The notes: a model not told the origin generated them from the letters alone. A DNA stretch of 64,000 nt from Bacillus sp. SKDU12 (GCF_010093085.1 NZ_MSRC01000007.1:310001-374000); one strand, 5' to 3'; positions 16,993 to 27,459 are shown, counted from the stretch's first letter. Made by a program: numbers and translations.

Positions 16993-18237
16993 ATGCCGGG
17001 AAAGGGCCGCATTATTTATCATATTGATATGAATAGCTTCTACGCATCGGTAGAAATGGCATATGACCCGGCACTCCGAGGGAAGCCTATCGCCGTTGCC
17101 GGAAACGTAAAGGAGCGAAAGGGCATAGTGGTGACATGCAGCTATGAAGCAAGAGCGCGCGGTGTCAAAACAACGATGCCTGTTTGGGAAGCGAAGCGCA
17201 ATTGTCCTGAGCTCATCGTTCTTCCGCCGAATTTTGATCGCTATAGAAGCTCTTCAAGGGCGATGTTTAACATCCTCCGTGAATATACTGATCTGGTAGA
17301 GCCTGTCTCCATCGATGAAGGGTATATGGACATGACCGATACACCCTACAGCAGCCGTGCGCTTGAAACGGCAGAAGAAATCCAAAACAGGCTGCAAAAA
17401 GAGCTACTGCTTCCATCAAGCATAGGAATCGCGCCGAATAAATTTCTCGCTAAGATGGCATCTGACATGAAAAAGCCGCTTGGCATCACGATTTTAAGAA
17501 AGAGGCAGGTCCCTGATATCCTTTGGCCGCTCCCTGTGGGAGAGATGCACGGAGTTGGCAAAAAGACAGCCGAAAAGCTGAAGGGGCTTGCCATTCATAC
17601 AATTGGAGAGTTAGCTGCAGCTGATGAACACTCGCTGAAGCGCCTGCTAGGCATTAATGGGCCGCGCCTTAAACATAAAGCAAACGGCATTCACCTTGCA
17701 CCGGTTGACCCGGAGCGCATTTACGAATTTAAAAGCGTCGGCAACTCATCAACACTTTCACATGATTCCAGTGATGAAGAGGAGCTGTTAGGGGTTTTCA
17801 GAAGGCTGTCCGCCTCTGTGAGTGATCGCTTACAGCGTAAAGAAGTGATGGCTTCGAAGCTTTTTATTATGATTAGATATGCAGATTGGAAAACCATTAC
17901 GAGAAGCATCACGCTGAGAAACCCGATTGATCAAAAAAATGACATTATGAAAGAAGCAGAGCATCTCTTTTTTAAACACTGGAATAAAAATCCTGTCAGG
18001 CTGCTTGGCATTACCGGAACGGATTTAGTAGAAAAAGAGCAGGCCTATAAGCAGCTTGATTTGTTCAGCTTTAATGAAGATGCGAAGGACGAGCCTATTC
18101 AGCAGATGATTGAAAAGCTGAATGAGAAGTACGGCTCCAAATTGATTAAAAAAGGGGCAAGGATAAAAAAAGAGGAGAGCAAAACAAAGGGGACAAGCTT
18201 TAATAAAGATTTTTTTCAAGATGAAAAGAAAAGCTGA
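16993..18237 (+). CDS. polY1: Y-family DNA polymerase IV, DinB type (PolY1, YqjH)
   Basis: 414 residues from the ATG at 16993, after GGGAGA; the frame opens upstream inside the mifM region on the other strand. The catalytic acid residues are in HIDMNSFY (Asp12) and VSIDEGYMD (Asp108, Glu109). The steric-gate region, HhH thumb (LLGINGPRLKHKANGI) and little finger follow. QLDLFSF near residue 355 is a canonical sliding-clamp binding motif. It performs error-prone lesion bypass. The lysine-rich tail is unstructured. A second Y-family polymerase gene lies at 33018. Confidence 0.94.
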   Translation: MPGKGRIIYHIDMNSFYASVEMAYDPALRGKPIAVAGNVKERKGIVVTCSYEARARGVKTTMPVWEAKRNCPELIVLPPNFDRYRSSSRAMFNILREYTDLVEPVSIDEGYMDMTDTPYSSRALETAEEIQNRLQKELLLPSSIGIAPNKFLAKMASDMKKPLGITILRKRQVPDILWPLPVGEMHGVGKKTAEKLKGLAIHTIGELAAADEHSLKRLLGINGPRLKHKANGIHLAPVDPERIYEFKSVGNSSTLSHDSSDEEELLGVFRRLSASVSDRLQRKEVMASKLFIMIRYADWKTITRSITLRNPIDQKNDIMKEAEHLFFKHWNKNPVRLLGITGTDLVEKEQAYKQLDLFSFNEDAKDEPIQQMIEKLNEKYGSKLIKKGARIKKEESKTKGTSFNKDFFQDEKKS

Positions 18238-18285
18238 ATCGCTTGAAAAAAAGGGTGAAAGTATGGTAATTTCTTTAATATAAAT

Positions 18286-18318
18286 ATCATTTTATTTTAA
18301 TTTAAATTTTAAAATGAT
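18286..18318. repeat. AT-rich inverted repeat upstream of gndA
   Basis: ATCATTTTA and TAAAATGAT form perfect nine-base arms around an AT-only centre, ending 28 bases before gndA. There is no GC stem and no T run typical of a terminator. It could be a protein-binding site or a leader structure; role unknown. Confidence 0.5.
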
Positions 18319-18346
18319 TAAACGTTTGCAGAAGGGACGTTAGAAT

Positions 18347-19756
18347 ATGTCAAAACAACAAATCGGCGTTATCGGTCTTGCGGTCATGGGTAAAAATCTG
18401 GCTTTAAATATCGAAAGCAGGGGATTTTCTGTTTCTGTTTACAACAGATCAAGCAGTAAAACTGAGGAGTTTTTGCAGGAGGCAACAGGCAAAAATGTTG
18501 TTGGCACATACAGTATTGAAGAGTTTGTGCAATCCTTGGAAAAACCGCGTAAAATCTTATTAATGGTTAAAGCGGGAACTGCAACAGATGCGACAATTCA
18601 ATCTCTTCTTCCTCATCTAGAGAAGGATGATATTTTAATTGACGGCGGAAATACATACTATAAAGATACACAGCGCCGTAACAAAGAACTCGCTGAAAGC
18701 GGCATTCACTTTATCGGAACAGGCGTTTCCGGCGGAGAAGAAGGAGCGCTTAAAGGGCCTTCTATCATGCCTGGCGGACAAAAAGAAGCACATGAGCTTG
18801 TAAAGCCGATTCTTGAAGCGATTTCTGCAAAAGTTGACGGTGAACCTTGTACGACATATATTGGCCCCGACGGTGCAGGCCATTACGTAAAAATGGTCCA
18901 CAACGGTATCGAATACGGAGATATGCAGCTGATTTCTGAATCATACTTCATTTTGAAACAAGTGCTAGGTCTTTCAGCTGACGAGCTTCATGACGTTTTT
19001 GCTGAATGGAATAAGGGTGAGCTTGACAGCTATTTGATTGAGATTACAGCTGACATCTTTACGAAAAAAGACGAAGAAACAGGCAAACCGCTTGTTGATG
19101 TGATTCTTGATAAAGCAGGCCAAAAAGGAACAGGAAAATGGACAAGCCAAAGCGCACTTGACTTAGGTGTTCCGCTTCCGATTATTACTGAATCTGTATT
19201 CGCACGCTTTATCTCAGCTATGAAGGAAGAGCGTGTGAAAGCGAGCGGCATTCTTTCAGGACCAGACGTGAAGCCTGTTACCGAAAATAAAGCAGAGCTG
19301 ATTGAGGCAGTGAGAAAAGCGCTGTTCATGAGTAAAATCTGTTCTTATGCACAAGGATTTGCTCAAATGAAAGCTGCTTCTGAAGAATATAACTGGGATC
19401 TGAAATATGGCGAAATCGCTATGATCTTCCGCGGTGGCTGCATTATCCGCGCGGCGTTCCTTCAGAAGATCAAAGAAGCTTACGATCGTGAGCCTGAGCT
19501 TGCCAACCTTCTTCTTGACAGCTACTTCAAAAATATTGTGGAAAGCTACCAAGGGGCGCTTCGCCAAGTGATTTCGCTTGCTGTCGCCCAAGGTGTTCCG
19601 GTGCCATCATTCTCAAGTGCATTAGCTTATTATGACAGCTACCGTACAGCAGTATTGCCTGCAAACCTGATTCAAGCACAGCGTGACTACTTTGGCGCTC
19701 ATACTTATGAGCGTACGGATAGAGAAGGCATCTTCCATACTGAATGGATGAAATAA
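18347..19756 (+). CDS. gndA: 6-phosphogluconate dehydrogenase (decarboxylating)
   Basis: 469 residues. The Rossmann fingerprint [15 protein letters not shown] is at the start, the substrate motif [19 protein letters not shown] around 128, and the catalytic lysine within [16 protein letters not shown]. It converts 6-phosphogluconate to ribulose 5-phosphate with reduction of the pyridine nucleotide in the oxidative pentose phosphate pathway. It is convergent with zwf, the gene for the first enzyme of the same pathway. A purine-rich AGAAGGGACG lies before the ATG. A strong terminator follows. Confidence 0.96.
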   Translation: MSKQQIGVIGLAVMGKNLALNIESRGFSVSVYNRSSSKTEEFLQEATGKNVVGTYSIEEFVQSLEKPRKILLMVKAGTATDATIQSLLPHLEKDDILIDGGNTYYKDTQRRNKELAESGIHFIGTGVSGGEEGALKGPSIMPGGQKEAHELVKPILEAISAKVDGEPCTTYIGPDGAGHYVKMVHNGIEYGDMQLISESYFILKQVLGLSADELHDVFAEWNKGELDSYLIEITADIFTKKDEETGKPLVDVILDKAGQKGTGKWTSQSALDLGVPLPIITESVFARFISAMKEERVKASGILSGPDVKPVTENKAELIEAVRKALFMSKICSYAQGFAQMKAASEEYNWDLKYGEIAMIFRGGCIIRAAFLQKIKEAYDREPELANLLLDSYFKNIVESYQGALRQVISLAVAQGVPVPSFSSALAYYDSYRTAVLPANLIQAQRDYFGAHTYERTDREGIFHTEWMK

Positions 19757-19761
19757 TGAAC

Positions 19762-19796
19762 AAAAACCCCGAAGCCTTAAAGCTTCGGGGTTTTTG
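19762..19796 (+). terminator. Terminator of gndA
   Basis: CCCCGAAGC (19767-19775) pairs with GCTTCGGGG (19782-19790), then T5. A-rich flank also gives it some activity on the other strand. Confidence 0.88.
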
Positions 19797-19828
19797 TTGA
19801 ATGACAGGAATGCCTTATGGACAGATGA

Positions 19829-19868
19829 AAAAAGCCGGGTATGCTCATAAGCATTTCCGGCTTTTTTC
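19829..19868 (-). terminator. Terminator of zwf
   Basis: AAAGCCGG-x-TATGCT pairs with AGCAT-x-TCCGGCTTT; the minus strand ends in a T run just after the zwf stop. The plus-strand end is also T-rich. Confidence 0.85.
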
Positions 19869-19871
19869 ATC

Positions 19872-21341
19872 TTATATATTCCACCAGTTCAAGCCGTCTT
19901 TCGCCAAAAGATCATCTGATGCTTTCGGTCCCATAGAGCCTGATTCGTAGTTTGGTGACAAGGTTTTATTTGCTGCCCATGTTTCAGAGATGGAGTCAAC
20001 AAAGCTCCATGAAAGGGCAACTTCATCCCAGTGTGCAAAGTTTGTTGCATCGCCAAGAAGGCAGTCATGAATTAATTTTTCATATGCTTCAGGGGTATTC
20101 ATTTCGTCATTGCAATTGCTGCAATAATCCAGCTTGATTGGCTGAGCGTGTGCTCCTCCTCCGAGCTTTTTGGCATTTAGATAAAGCGTAATGCCTTCGT
20201 CAGGCTGAATATGGATGACGAGCAAGTTCGGATTCATGTTGCTTTCATTGCCGTAATACAGATTCATCGGAATGTCCTTAAACTGAATGACAATTTTTGT
20301 AGACTTTTCTTTCAATCGTTTTCCGGTGCGGATATAGAATGGAACGCCAGCCCATCTAAAGTTATCGATCAAAAGCTTTCCTGAAACAAAGGTTTCTGTA
20401 TTGGAGTCAGGAGCGACATTATCTTCATCCGTATAAGCGGGAACCGGCAGGCCGTTAATTTCCCCAGCCTGATATTGTCCGCGCACAAAATACTCATCCA
20501 CTTCATCTGTTTTAACAGGACGCAGCGCTCTCAGCACTTTTACTTTTTCGCTTCTGATTTCTTCTGTATTCAATTTGATCGGCGGCTCCATAGCAAGAAG
20601 GGCAACCATCTGCATCATGTGGTTTTGCACCATGTCACGCAGAGCGCCTGATTTTTCATAATATCTTGCACGGTCTTCGACGCCAAGTGATTCACTCGAT
20701 GTGATTTGAACATTTGAGATGTAGCGGTTTGTCCAAAGCGGTTCGAAAATCGCATTGGCAAATCGGATGACTTCGATGTTCTGTACCATTTGTTTGCCTA
20801 GATAGTGGTCGATTCTGTAAATTTGATCTTCCGTAAATGCTTTGCGGATTTCTGTGTTCAGTGCCTGTGCGCTTTGCAGATCATGGCCAAACGGCTTTTC
20901 AATCACAAGGCGGGACCATCCGGTTGTTGCCGTAACACCTTCTGATTTTAATGTTTTTGCAATTGTGCCGAAGAATTCAGGCGCCATTGCCAAGTAGAAC
21001 ATTCTATTGTTCGGAATTTGATATGTATCTTCCAGCTGGTTAAGCAATACGTTAAGTTCTTGATAAGAGCTAGGGTTTGTCACATCAAATGGGTGATAAT
21101 AAAAATGAGACGTGAAATCATCTATATATTTATCAGCAGATGAGGCAATAGAAGTTTTAACCGTTTGGCGAAGGTCCTCATTAGACCAAGGTCTTCTTCC
21201 AACTCCTACAACTGCGAATTCTTCTCCGATTTGTCCGTTTTGATATAAACGGTGAATAGACGGATACAATTTTCGTTTTGCTAAATCTCCAGTTGCACCG
21301 AATATGACAATTACTGCTTTTGGTTGTTGGTTTGTTTTCAC
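19872..21341 (-). CDS. zwf: Glucose-6-phosphate 1-dehydrogenase
   Basis: 489 residues. The coenzyme fingerprint is GATGDLAKRKLYPS near the N-terminus and the substrate motif RIDHYLGKQMVQN holds the catalytic His and binding Lys. It oxidises glucose 6-phosphate to 6-phosphogluconolactone, producing NADPH and feeding gndA, which lies tail-to-tail with it. It starts at the ATG at 21341 and is divergent from rnz with a 225-base gap. In that gap I see AT-rich promoter-like DNA but no site I can name. Confidence 0.96.
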   Translation of the reverse strand: MKTNQQPKAVIVIFGATGDLAKRKLYPSIHRLYQNGQIGEEFAVVGVGRRPWSNEDLRQTVKTSIASSADKYIDDFTSHFYYHPFDVTNPSSYQELNVLLNQLEDTYQIPNNRMFYLAMAPEFFGTIAKTLKSEGVTATTGWSRLVIEKPFGHDLQSAQALNTEIRKAFTEDQIYRIDHYLGKQMVQNIEVIRFANAIFEPLWTNRYISNVQITSSESLGVEDRARYYEKSGALRDMVQNHMMQMVALLAMEPPIKLNTEEIRSEKVKVLRALRPVKTDEVDEYFVRGQYQAGEINGLPVPAYTDEDNVAPDSNTETFVSGKLLIDNFRWAGVPFYIRTGKRLKEKSTKIVIQFKDIPMNLYYGNESNMNPNLLVIHIQPDEGITLYLNAKKLGGGAHAQPIKLDYCSNCNDEMNTPEAYEKLIHDCLLGDATNFAHWDEVALSWSFVDSISETWAANKTLSPNYESGSMGPKASDDLLAKDGLNWWNI

Positions 21342-21566
21342 TAAAAGTACCTCACTTTATTCGAAGCTTTATTTTAGTACACCCCGTATATTTCCTTCAT
21401 TTTAAATCTAAAATTCGACGAAAGCAAACATTTCAGCCCTTTTTTTGAAGAATGCCGTAAAAATGTTTCTAGAACGAAAGGATTGTTCCTTTTAAGGGCA
21501 AGATTCACATTTTGCGCATGATCCTGTATTCTTGTAGGTAACTAGTTCTAGTAGGAGGAAGGAAAT

Positions 21567-22490
21567 GTGGAATTACTTTTTTTAGGAACAGGAGCCGGCA
21601 TTCCCGCGAAGGCGAGAAACGTAACGTCGGTGGCATTGAAATTGCTTGAAGAAAGGCGTTCGGTATGGCTGTTTGACTGCGGAGAAGCTACACAGCACCA
21701 GATTTTACATACATCAATTAAACCTCGTAAAATAGAAAAAATCTTCATTACACATATGCACGGCGATCATGTATACGGACTTCCGGGGCTTCTGGGGAGC
21801 CGTTCTTTTCAAGGCGGAGAGGACGAATTGACGGTGTACGGACCTAAAGGAATCAAAGCGTTTATTGAAACAAGCCTTGCGGTCACGAAAACTCATTTGA
21901 CATATCCGCTTGTGATCGAAGAAATCGAAGAAGGAATCGTGTTTGAAGATGATCAGTTTATTGTGACAGCAGTATCTGTCATTCATGGAATCGAAGCGTT
22001 CGGATACCGTGTGCAGGAAAAAGATGTGTCTGGTTCCTTAAAGGCAGATGTATTAAAGGAAATGAAGATCCCGCCAGGACCTGTATATCAAAGAATTAAA
22101 AAAGGCGAAACGGTTACGTTAGAAGATGGGCGCATCATCAATGGGAATGACTTTCTGGAGCCTCCTAAAAAGGGAAGAGCTGTTGTGTTTTCCGGAGATA
22201 CGAGAGTAAGTGACAAGCTAAAAGACCTTGCAATGGACTGTGATGTGCTTGTTCATGAAGCGACTTTTTCCAAGGAAGATCGGAAGCTTGCTTATGATTA
22301 TTTTCACAGTACAACAGAGCAAGCAGCCGTCACAGCAAAAGAAGTCGGAGCGAAGAAGCTCATTTTAACCCATATTAGCGCCAGATATCAGGGTGATATC
22401 TCTCTGGAACTGCAAAAAGAAGCGGCTGAGGTTTTCTCGAACAGCGTGGTGGCGTCTGATTTCTTAGAGGTAAACGTCCCGCGGAGCTGA
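21567..22490 (+). CDS. rnz: Ribonuclease Z (tRNA 3' processing endonuclease)
   Basis: 307 residues from a GTG at 21567, placed by AGGAGGAAGG. It is a metallo-beta-lactamase fold with the HxHxDH zinc motif [10 protein letters not shown] (His63, His65, Asp67, His68). Later zinc ligands occur in FSGDTR and THISARY, and the exosite (flexible arm) is around 150-190. It removes 3' trailers from tRNA precursors lacking encoded CCA. The protein is full length. It is the only plus-strand gene between zwf and yqjL. Confidence 0.95.
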   Translation: MELLFLGTGAGIPAKARNVTSVALKLLEERRSVWLFDCGEATQHQILHTSIKPRKIEKIFITHMHGDHVYGLPGLLGSRSFQGGEDELTVYGPKGIKAFIETSLAVTKTHLTYPLVIEEIEEGIVFEDDQFIVTAVSVIHGIEAFGYRVQEKDVSGSLKADVLKEMKIPPGPVYQRIKKGETVTLEDGRIINGNDFLEPPKKGRAVVFSGDTRVSDKLKDLAMDCDVLVHEATFSKEDRKLAYDYFHSTTEQAAVTAKEVGAKKLILTHISARYQGDISLELQKEAAEVFSNSVVASDFLEVNVPRS

Positions 22491-22627
22491 TGCGGAGAGC
22501 TCTTATTTAAGGATTTACGTTAGCCATTGAAACAGGAGATCGAAATGACATCACAACAAAAAACAAACGCACGAATCCAGACCGTTTAGAGCTGAAAAAA
22601 TATTCACATCGAAACAAAATAATAGAA

Positions 22628-22667
22628 AAGAAGACCGGAGCATTACATATCCGGTCTTCTTTTTTTA
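22628..22667. terminator. Bidirectional terminator between rnz and yqjL
   Basis: AAGACCGG (22631-22638) pairs with CCGGTCTT (22651-22658), with A-rich and T-rich flanks on either side. The 130 bases before it hold no supportable gene. Confidence 0.85.
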
Positions 22668-23426
22668 ATTGACTGCCTGATAAAGCGGAGCGGCCTGCTG
22701 GCACGCTGCGCACCATACATCATAAATAGCCAAATGAACGATGTGGGGTTCATCATGATGGATGTTGTGCGAGCTGTTTTTAGCTTGAATCCAGCCGCTT
22801 TGGTTAGATAGAGACAATATGCTGCTGTGCAGGTGCTGCCACTCCTGTTCGGCAGCGAATTTCTGGGTTCGTTCACCTGATGACAGCACAAGCAGAGGCA
22901 TGTTTCCTAAATGGACTTGCCGCTGTTTGAGCTCCTGCAGACTTTTTGAATACTCCGCATGTGTGCCCTCAAGCATCATCTTTCTCTTATATGATTTGTG
23001 CATTTCTTCAGGTATAAAGGTGAAGCCTGCACAATCTCCTAAAGCAGGATCAAGAAGGACCATGCCGATAATATCACACCTGTTTTTGCAGGCCCATAGA
23101 CCGGTAATGACAGCTCCGTATGAGTGTGAAACAGCCAAATAAGGTGGTTTTACATCTGCTGCCTTCAGCAAACTCTCCAATTCTTTCACCTGTTGTTCAG
23201 CTGTTCGTTTTGCGCTGCTTTGTCCGCTTTTTCCTATTCCCGCCCGATCATATGTGAAAATGCCAAATTCATCATCAATGTCCGCCATTAATGGTTTCCA
23301 CGTTTCAGAAGAAGTACCGTAGCCGGCCTCAAAGACAATCGTTACACCGCCTGATCCTCTCCGGTGTTGTGTATGAAATGCACATCCGTCAATCGTATAT
23401 GTCTTTTCCATCCAAGCTGTGTTCAT
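22665..23426 (-). CDS. yqjL: Alpha/beta hydrolase YqjL, paraquat resistance
   Basis: 253 residues from the ATG at 23426; an in-frame ATG at 23435 abuts the GAGGAG site and is less likely. It has the oxyanion region [14 protein letters not shown], the nucleophile elbow VSHSYGAV, an acid in LLDPALGD or later, and a C-terminal His in the [10 protein letters not shown] stretch. YqjL and BcrC are known to give SigM-dependent paraquat resistance in B. subtilis. An ECF-type promoter lies directly upstream at 23461-23486, which fits. Substrate unknown. Confidence 0.88.
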   Translation of the reverse strand: MNTAWMEKTYTIDGCAFHTQHRRGSGGVTIVFEAGYGTSSETWKPLMADIDDEFGIFTYDRAGIGKSGQSSAKRTAEQQVKELESLLKAADVKPPYLAVSHSYGAVITGLWACKNRCDIIGMVLLDPALGDCAGFTFIPEEMHKSYKRKMMLEGTHAEYSKSLQELKQRQVHLGNMPLLVLSSGERTQKFAAEQEWQHLHSSILSLSNQSGWIQAKNSSHNIHHDEPHIVHLAIYDVWCAACQQAAPLYQAVN

Positions 23427-23460
23427 TGGAGTCATCTCCTCTAATTGGTTCTACTAGGGA

Positions 23461-23486
23461 GACGGAGAACGTTAGCTGATCGTTTC
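23461..23486 (-). promoter_or_regulatory. ECF-sigma (SigM-type) promoter of yqjL
   Basis: On the minus strand GAAAC (23482-23486), 17 bases, CGTC (23461-23464). Spacing and elements are the same as at the ypuA promoter in this window. Confidence 0.78.
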
Positions 23487-23496
23487 TCTAAAAATA

Positions 23497-23530
23497 AAAA
23501 AGAGATATCCGGTTGAGGATATCTCTTTTG
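23497..23530 (-). terminator. Terminator of namA
   Basis: On the minus strand AAGAGATATCC pairs with GGATATCTCTT, then T's, immediately after the namA stop. Confidence 0.85.
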
Positions 23531-23534
23531 GACT

Positions 23535-24551
23535 TTACCAGCCTCTTTCGTATTGAACAGGGGCCGGAATCTCTGTATTGAGCTGTTTGGCAGCAGTTCT
23601 TGCAAAGAATGGATCCCGTAAAAGCTCTCTGCCGATAAAGATGAGATCGGCACGTTCGTTTTGCAGAATTTCTTCAGCCATTGATCCATTTGTAATCATG
23701 CCGACAGCACCAGTTGCCATGCCAGCCTGTTCACGGATTTTCTCAGCGAAGCTGACCTGATAGCCAGGGAATACGTTAATGTCTGCATGAACAAGGGCGC
23801 CTGTGCTGCAGTCGATTACATCAACACCTTGCTCCTTCATCCATTTTGCAAAACCGATGTGATCGGCGATGTCTAAGCCTTTGTCTGTATAGTCAGTAGC
23901 AGATACACGGACAAATAATGGTCCATCCCATACTTGTTTGACTTCATCGATGACCTCTCTTAAGAAACGATAGCGGTTTTCTGGTGAGCCGCCGTATTCA
24001 TCTGTGCGGTGATTGGAAAGCGGAGATAAAAATTCGTGAATTAAGTATCCGTGTGCCGCATGAATTTCAATCACGTCAAAGCCGGCTTCTTTAGCGCGCA
24101 CAGCCGCTTGTTTGAACTCTTGAATCGTTTCTTTTATTTTTTCTGCCGACATTTCTACAGGTGTTGCTGATTGTTCGTCAAACGCAATCGCCGATGGAGC
24201 GAAAATATCTCCTTCAAGCTCTGCTTTACGTCCGGCATGTGCAAGCTGGATACCGATTTTTGAACCTTGTTCTTTGACCTGCTCAGTCAGTTTGGAAAAG
24301 CCTTCAATATGCTCGTCACTCCAAATTCCTAAGTCTTGGTCTGTGATTCGGCCTTGAGGGTTAACCGCTGATGCCTCCACAATAATGAGCCCAACCTGGC
24401 CGATTGCACGTGATATGTAATGTGCCATGTGGAACGGTGTCAATTTTCCGTCCTTTTCATGAGAAGAATACATGCACATTGGCGACATAACAATGCGGTT
24501 TTTTAACGTCATATCTTTGATTGTAATGGGTGTAAATAATTTTCTAGCCAT
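23535..24551 (-). CDS. namA: NADPH dehydrogenase, Old Yellow Enzyme family (YqjM)
   Basis: 338 residues. This is the thermophilic-like class of Old Yellow Enzymes: Cys26 and Tyr28 in SPMCMYSS tune the FMN, and the substrate-binding His pair is in [24 protein letters not shown] is the family signature. It reduces activated C=C bonds of enones and nitro compounds with NADPH, probably for detoxification. It is in the same orientation as yqjL but separated by a terminator and the ECF promoter. Purine-rich GGAGGCG precedes the ATG. Confidence 0.95.
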   Translation of the reverse strand: MARKLFTPITIKDMTLKNRIVMSPMCMYSSHEKDGKLTPFHMAHYISRAIGQVGLIIVEASAVNPQGRITDQDLGIWSDEHIEGFSKLTEQVKEQGSKIGIQLAHAGRKAELEGDIFAPSAIAFDEQSATPVEMSAEKIKETIQEFKQAAVRAKEAGFDVIEIHAAHGYLIHEFLSPLSNHRTDEYGGSPENRYRFLREVIDEVKQVWDGPLFVRVSATDYTDKGLDIADHIGFAKWMKEQGVDVIDCSTGALVHADINVFPGYQVSFAEKIREQAGMATGAVGMITNGSMAEEILQNERADLIFIGRELLRDPFFARTAAKQLNTEIPAPVQYERGW

Positions 24552-24724
24552 TTCTTTCGCCTCCCGTAAGGTTTTTAGGAATTGATTATATCAACTCATT
24601 TCTTTCCCGTCATATAAACTGCTCAAAAGATCCGATTTTGTTAAACATATCTGTATAATAGACAGGGAATTATTTTATTTTCCAGGCTGGAAGCGTTTTT
24701 ATACATAGGAGGGGGCGGAAATCG

Positions 24725-26356
24725 ATGAATTGGCAGACGAAAGATGAATTGCTGACCCTTTTAACTTCTCTTGTGCAATACGAAAGCATCACCGGTTCAA
24801 AGGGCGAGGCAGCACTTGCGGAATATCTTTATTTTATTTTGAAGGATAAGCCTTATTTTCAAAAACATTCTGATGATGTCACACTTCATCCGATGAACGA
24901 TGGGAGATCCTTTCTTACAGCTTTGGTCAAAAAGAAGAATGTCAAGAAGACAGTGCTTCTGCTGAGCCATTTTGATGTCGTAGACATTGAAGATTACGGA
25001 GAATTTAAACATATGGCTTGTAAACCTGCTGAGCTTTTACGCTCTTTTCTAAAGAAAAAAGAGCTGCTTCCGGAACAGGTGAAAAGAGACGCTGAAAGCG
25101 GAGACTGGCTGTTTGGAAGAGGCACGATGGATATGAAAGCGGGGCTTGCTGTTCAGCTGTCGATGCTGGAACGGGCGATGAACAGGCAATTTGAGGGCAA
25201 CGTGCTGTTAATCACGGTTCCTGATGAAGAGGTAAACTCAAGAGGTATGATTGAAGCGGTTCCTGTACTGAAGGCAATGGAGAAAACGCATGATATCACA
25301 TTAACTGCTTGTTTGAATGCTGAACCGATGTTTGAAAAGTTTCCCGGCGACCAGCAGCAATATGTTTATACAGGGAGTATTGGCAAGGTGCTTGCGGGAT
25401 TTTTCTGCAAGGGGATTGAGACTCATGTCGGAGAGCCATTTTCCGGCATAAACGCAAATTTAATGGTATCTGAGCTGAACCGTTTGCTCGAACTGAATGC
25501 GGATTTTTGCGAAAAGGTTGATGGCGAAGTCACTCCGCCGCCGGTAAACCTCATGCAAAAGGACTTGAAAGAAGCGTATTCAGTTCAGACACCGCATACA
25601 GCTGTCACGTTATTTAATGTGCTGTCAATGAAACGCTCAGCCAGTGAGCTGCATCAGATGCTACTTAAAACTGCAGAACAGGCGGCGGAGGAAATCATCG
25701 CGAATATTCGGAAGAAAACACAGGCTTTTCAGCAATTTGAGTCGTTTCAGCCGATGGAGCGGGCTGTCACTGTTTTGCCATTTGATGAGCTGGTCGCACG
25801 TGCGAAAAAGTGTGCTGAGGTTTCGGAAATAGAGCGGGCTATAAATTATGCCTTTGCCAACAGAGGAGATCTTGGAGACAGGGATTTTTCGACCAAAATG
25901 GTATCCGAGCTTGCCTCGCTTTGTAAGGAGGATGCGCCGCTCATTGTTCTTTTTTACAGCCCGCCGTTTTATCCGGCGGTTTCTTCAAAGGACGATCAAT
26001 TGATCAGGAATACAGCTGATCAGCTTATACGTTATACCTTTGACAGATATGGCATAGTGTTACGGGAGGTTCAGTATTTCCCGGGACTTTCAGACTTAAG
26101 CTATCTGCAGCTGGAGAAGCAGGAGGTTGACGCGTACACAAGCAATATGCCGCTCTTTAATCGAGGATATTCACTGCCAAGCGGTAAAGACCAGGCTTTA
26201 GATGTCCCGGTGTTCAACGTTGGTCCGGCTGGAAAGGACCCGCACAAATGGACGGAAAGACTGTATATGCCTTATTCCTTTGAAGTGCTTCCGGACTTGC
26301 TTTCGTTCACCATCTCCTCCTTATTCAAACAAGGACAGCTGGTGCAGGAAAAATAA
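24725..26356 (+). CDS. yqjN: M20-family peptidase, RocB-like
   Basis: 543 residues, longer than usual for M20. Metal-site motifs are visible as LLSHFDVVD near 80, GRGTMDMKAGLAV near 138 and catalytic VPDEEVNSRG near 165. The long C-terminal half is characteristic of RocB-type proteins of arginine catabolism. The reaction is unknown; homology to RocB comes from memory of this gene's annotation. GGAGGGGG lies about eight bases before the ATG, and TATAAT at 24654-24659 may be its -10. It is convergent with proI. Confidence 0.85.
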   Translation: MNWQTKDELLTLLTSLVQYESITGSKGEAALAEYLYFILKDKPYFQKHSDDVTLHPMNDGRSFLTALVKKKNVKKTVLLLSHFDVVDIEDYGEFKHMACKPAELLRSFLKKKELLPEQVKRDAESGDWLFGRGTMDMKAGLAVQLSMLERAMNRQFEGNVLLITVPDEEVNSRGMIEAVPVLKAMEKTHDITLTACLNAEPMFEKFPGDQQQYVYTGSIGKVLAGFFCKGIETHVGEPFSGINANLMVSELNRLLELNADFCEKVDGEVTPPPVNLMQKDLKEAYSVQTPHTAVTLFNVLSMKRSASELHQMLLKTAEQAAEEIIANIRKKTQAFQQFESFQPMERAVTVLPFDELVARAKKCAEVSEIERAINYAFANRGDLGDRDFSTKMVSELASLCKEDAPLIVLFYSPPFYPAVSSKDDQLIRNTADQLIRYTFDRYGIVLREVQYFPGLSDLSYLQLEKQEVDAYTSNMPLFNRGYSLPSGKDQALDVPVFNVGPAGKDPHKWTERLYMPYSFEVLPDLLSFTISSLFKQGQLVQEK

Positions 26357-26390
26357 AAGAGAGAAGACTCGGCGGCTTCTCTCTTTTATT
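26354..26390. terminator. Bidirectional terminator between yqjN and proI
   Basis: AAAAGAGAGAAG pairs with CTTCTCTCTTTT around a nine-base loop; both strands end in T-rich DNA. Confidence 0.85.
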
Positions 26391-26394
26391 ATAT

Positions 26395-27231
26395 CTATGA
26401 ATGCTTCCCTAAGGCAGCACCGGCAAACTGTTCTTTGATTTCAGCACTGCGTTTAGCGGTTTCCTCAATACAGTGAAGAATCGCTTCTTCAAATCGGGCG
26501 TCCTGTAAAGCGCGAAGACCTGCCTCTGTTGTGCCTCCCGGGCTCGTGATTTCCTTCCGCAGCTGTTCAGGCTGTTTGCCGCTGTGAAGAAGCATATCTG
26601 TTGCTCCGGCCATTGTCTGCAAAATGAGTGCTTTTGCTGTTTCCTTGTCCAATCCTACTTTTTGTGCCGCTTTTTCCATCGCCTCGATATACCGGTATAC
26701 GTAGGCTGGACCGCTGCCGGCGATCGCCGTGACAGCGTCAAGATGGCGTTCCTCAACCAGTGTGGCATCACCGACTGTTTCTAATAGCGTTTTTGCGGCA
26801 GCCATATCGTCCTCGCTTGCTTCAGCGCTTACGGAAAAACCGGTTGCTGATTTTCCGATCGCTGCTGATGTATTAGGCATGACACGAATGACTGCGAGCT
26901 TTCTGGCAAAATAGTGCTGAATGGTGTCGATAGTAAGGCCTGCAAGCACTGAAATGACAAGCTGGTCTTTGATATACGGGCGCAGACTGCTGATGCTTTC
27001 CGCCGCGTCTTTCGGTTTAAAGGCGAGAAAAATGATATTGGTGTGAGCGAAAAACTCATTTTTATCTCTGCATGGACGCACACCGTACGTTTCTTTTAGT
27101 TCAATCAGCCGCTCGTCATTTGAGCGGTTTGTGATATAGATATATTCTGGTTTTGTGATGCCGCTATGCAAAATACCTTTAATCAGTGCTTCTGCCATAG
27201 AACCAGCGCCGACAAATCCTATCTTTTTCAT
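26395..27231 (-). CDS. proI: Pyrroline-5-carboxylate reductase
   Basis: 278 residues. The Rossmann motif GFVGAGSMAEALIKG is at the N-terminus, and the dimerisation/active-site segment AIAGSGPAYVY with SPGGTTEAGL near the C-terminus is the family signature. It reduces pyrroline-5-carboxylate to proline. The gene has a T-box leader (27250-27459) sensing uncharged tRNA, which identifies it as the biosynthetic isozyme induced by proline starvation. AAAGGAGG precedes the ATG. Confidence 0.95.
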   Translation of the reverse strand: MKKIGFVGAGSMAEALIKGILHSGITKPEYIYITNRSNDERLIELKETYGVRPCRDKNEFFAHTNIIFLAFKPKDAAESISSLRPYIKDQLVISVLAGLTIDTIQHYFARKLAVIRVMPNTSAAIGKSATGFSVSAEASEDDMAAAKTLLETVGDATLVEERHLDAVTAIAGSGPAYVYRYIEAMEKAAQKVGLDKETAKALILQTMAGATDMLLHSGKQPEQLRKEITSPGGTTEAGLRALQDARFEEAILHCIEETAKRSAEIKEQFAGAALGKHS

Positions 27232-27249
27232 TCATATCCTCCTTTTATC

Positions 27250-27459
27250 AGAACGACAAAAAACCTTTTCATCACATAAAGGACGAAAAGGTTCGCGGTA
27301 CCACCCTCTGGGCACAGATTGTGCCCAGCTCACATCCCGTAACGCGGGAAACGTTTAGGTTTTCCTAATACCTTTCAGCCTGGGGGATCGCTCTTTTTGG
27401 CCATCGCCTTGTATATTATTCCTCGTCATAGCGTTCCAATGGTTCTCGTTTTATTTTGT
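27250..27459 (-). ncRNA. T-box riboswitch upstream of proI (proline type)
   Basis: The invariant T-box AGGGTGGTACCGCG is on the minus strand at 27294-27307. The terminator follows: AACCTTTTC.TC pairs with GA.GAAAAGGTT at about 27261-27293, ending in T's. Upstream, stem I with an AGAG-type segment and a loop with AAAACCTAAACG is visible; CCT at 27357-27359 is the probable specifier codon (proline). Uncharged tRNA-Pro would pair with the T-box and favour antitermination. The T-box is certain; specifier placement is inference. Confidence 0.93.

Noticed and set aside
22510-22664. A frame reading [13 protein letters not shown]...[15 protein letters not shown] and a 14-codon frame [14 protein letters not shown] between rnz and yqjL
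   Set aside because: Neither has a convincing start with conserved coding character; the longer frame runs through the terminator stem. Probably spacer DNA.
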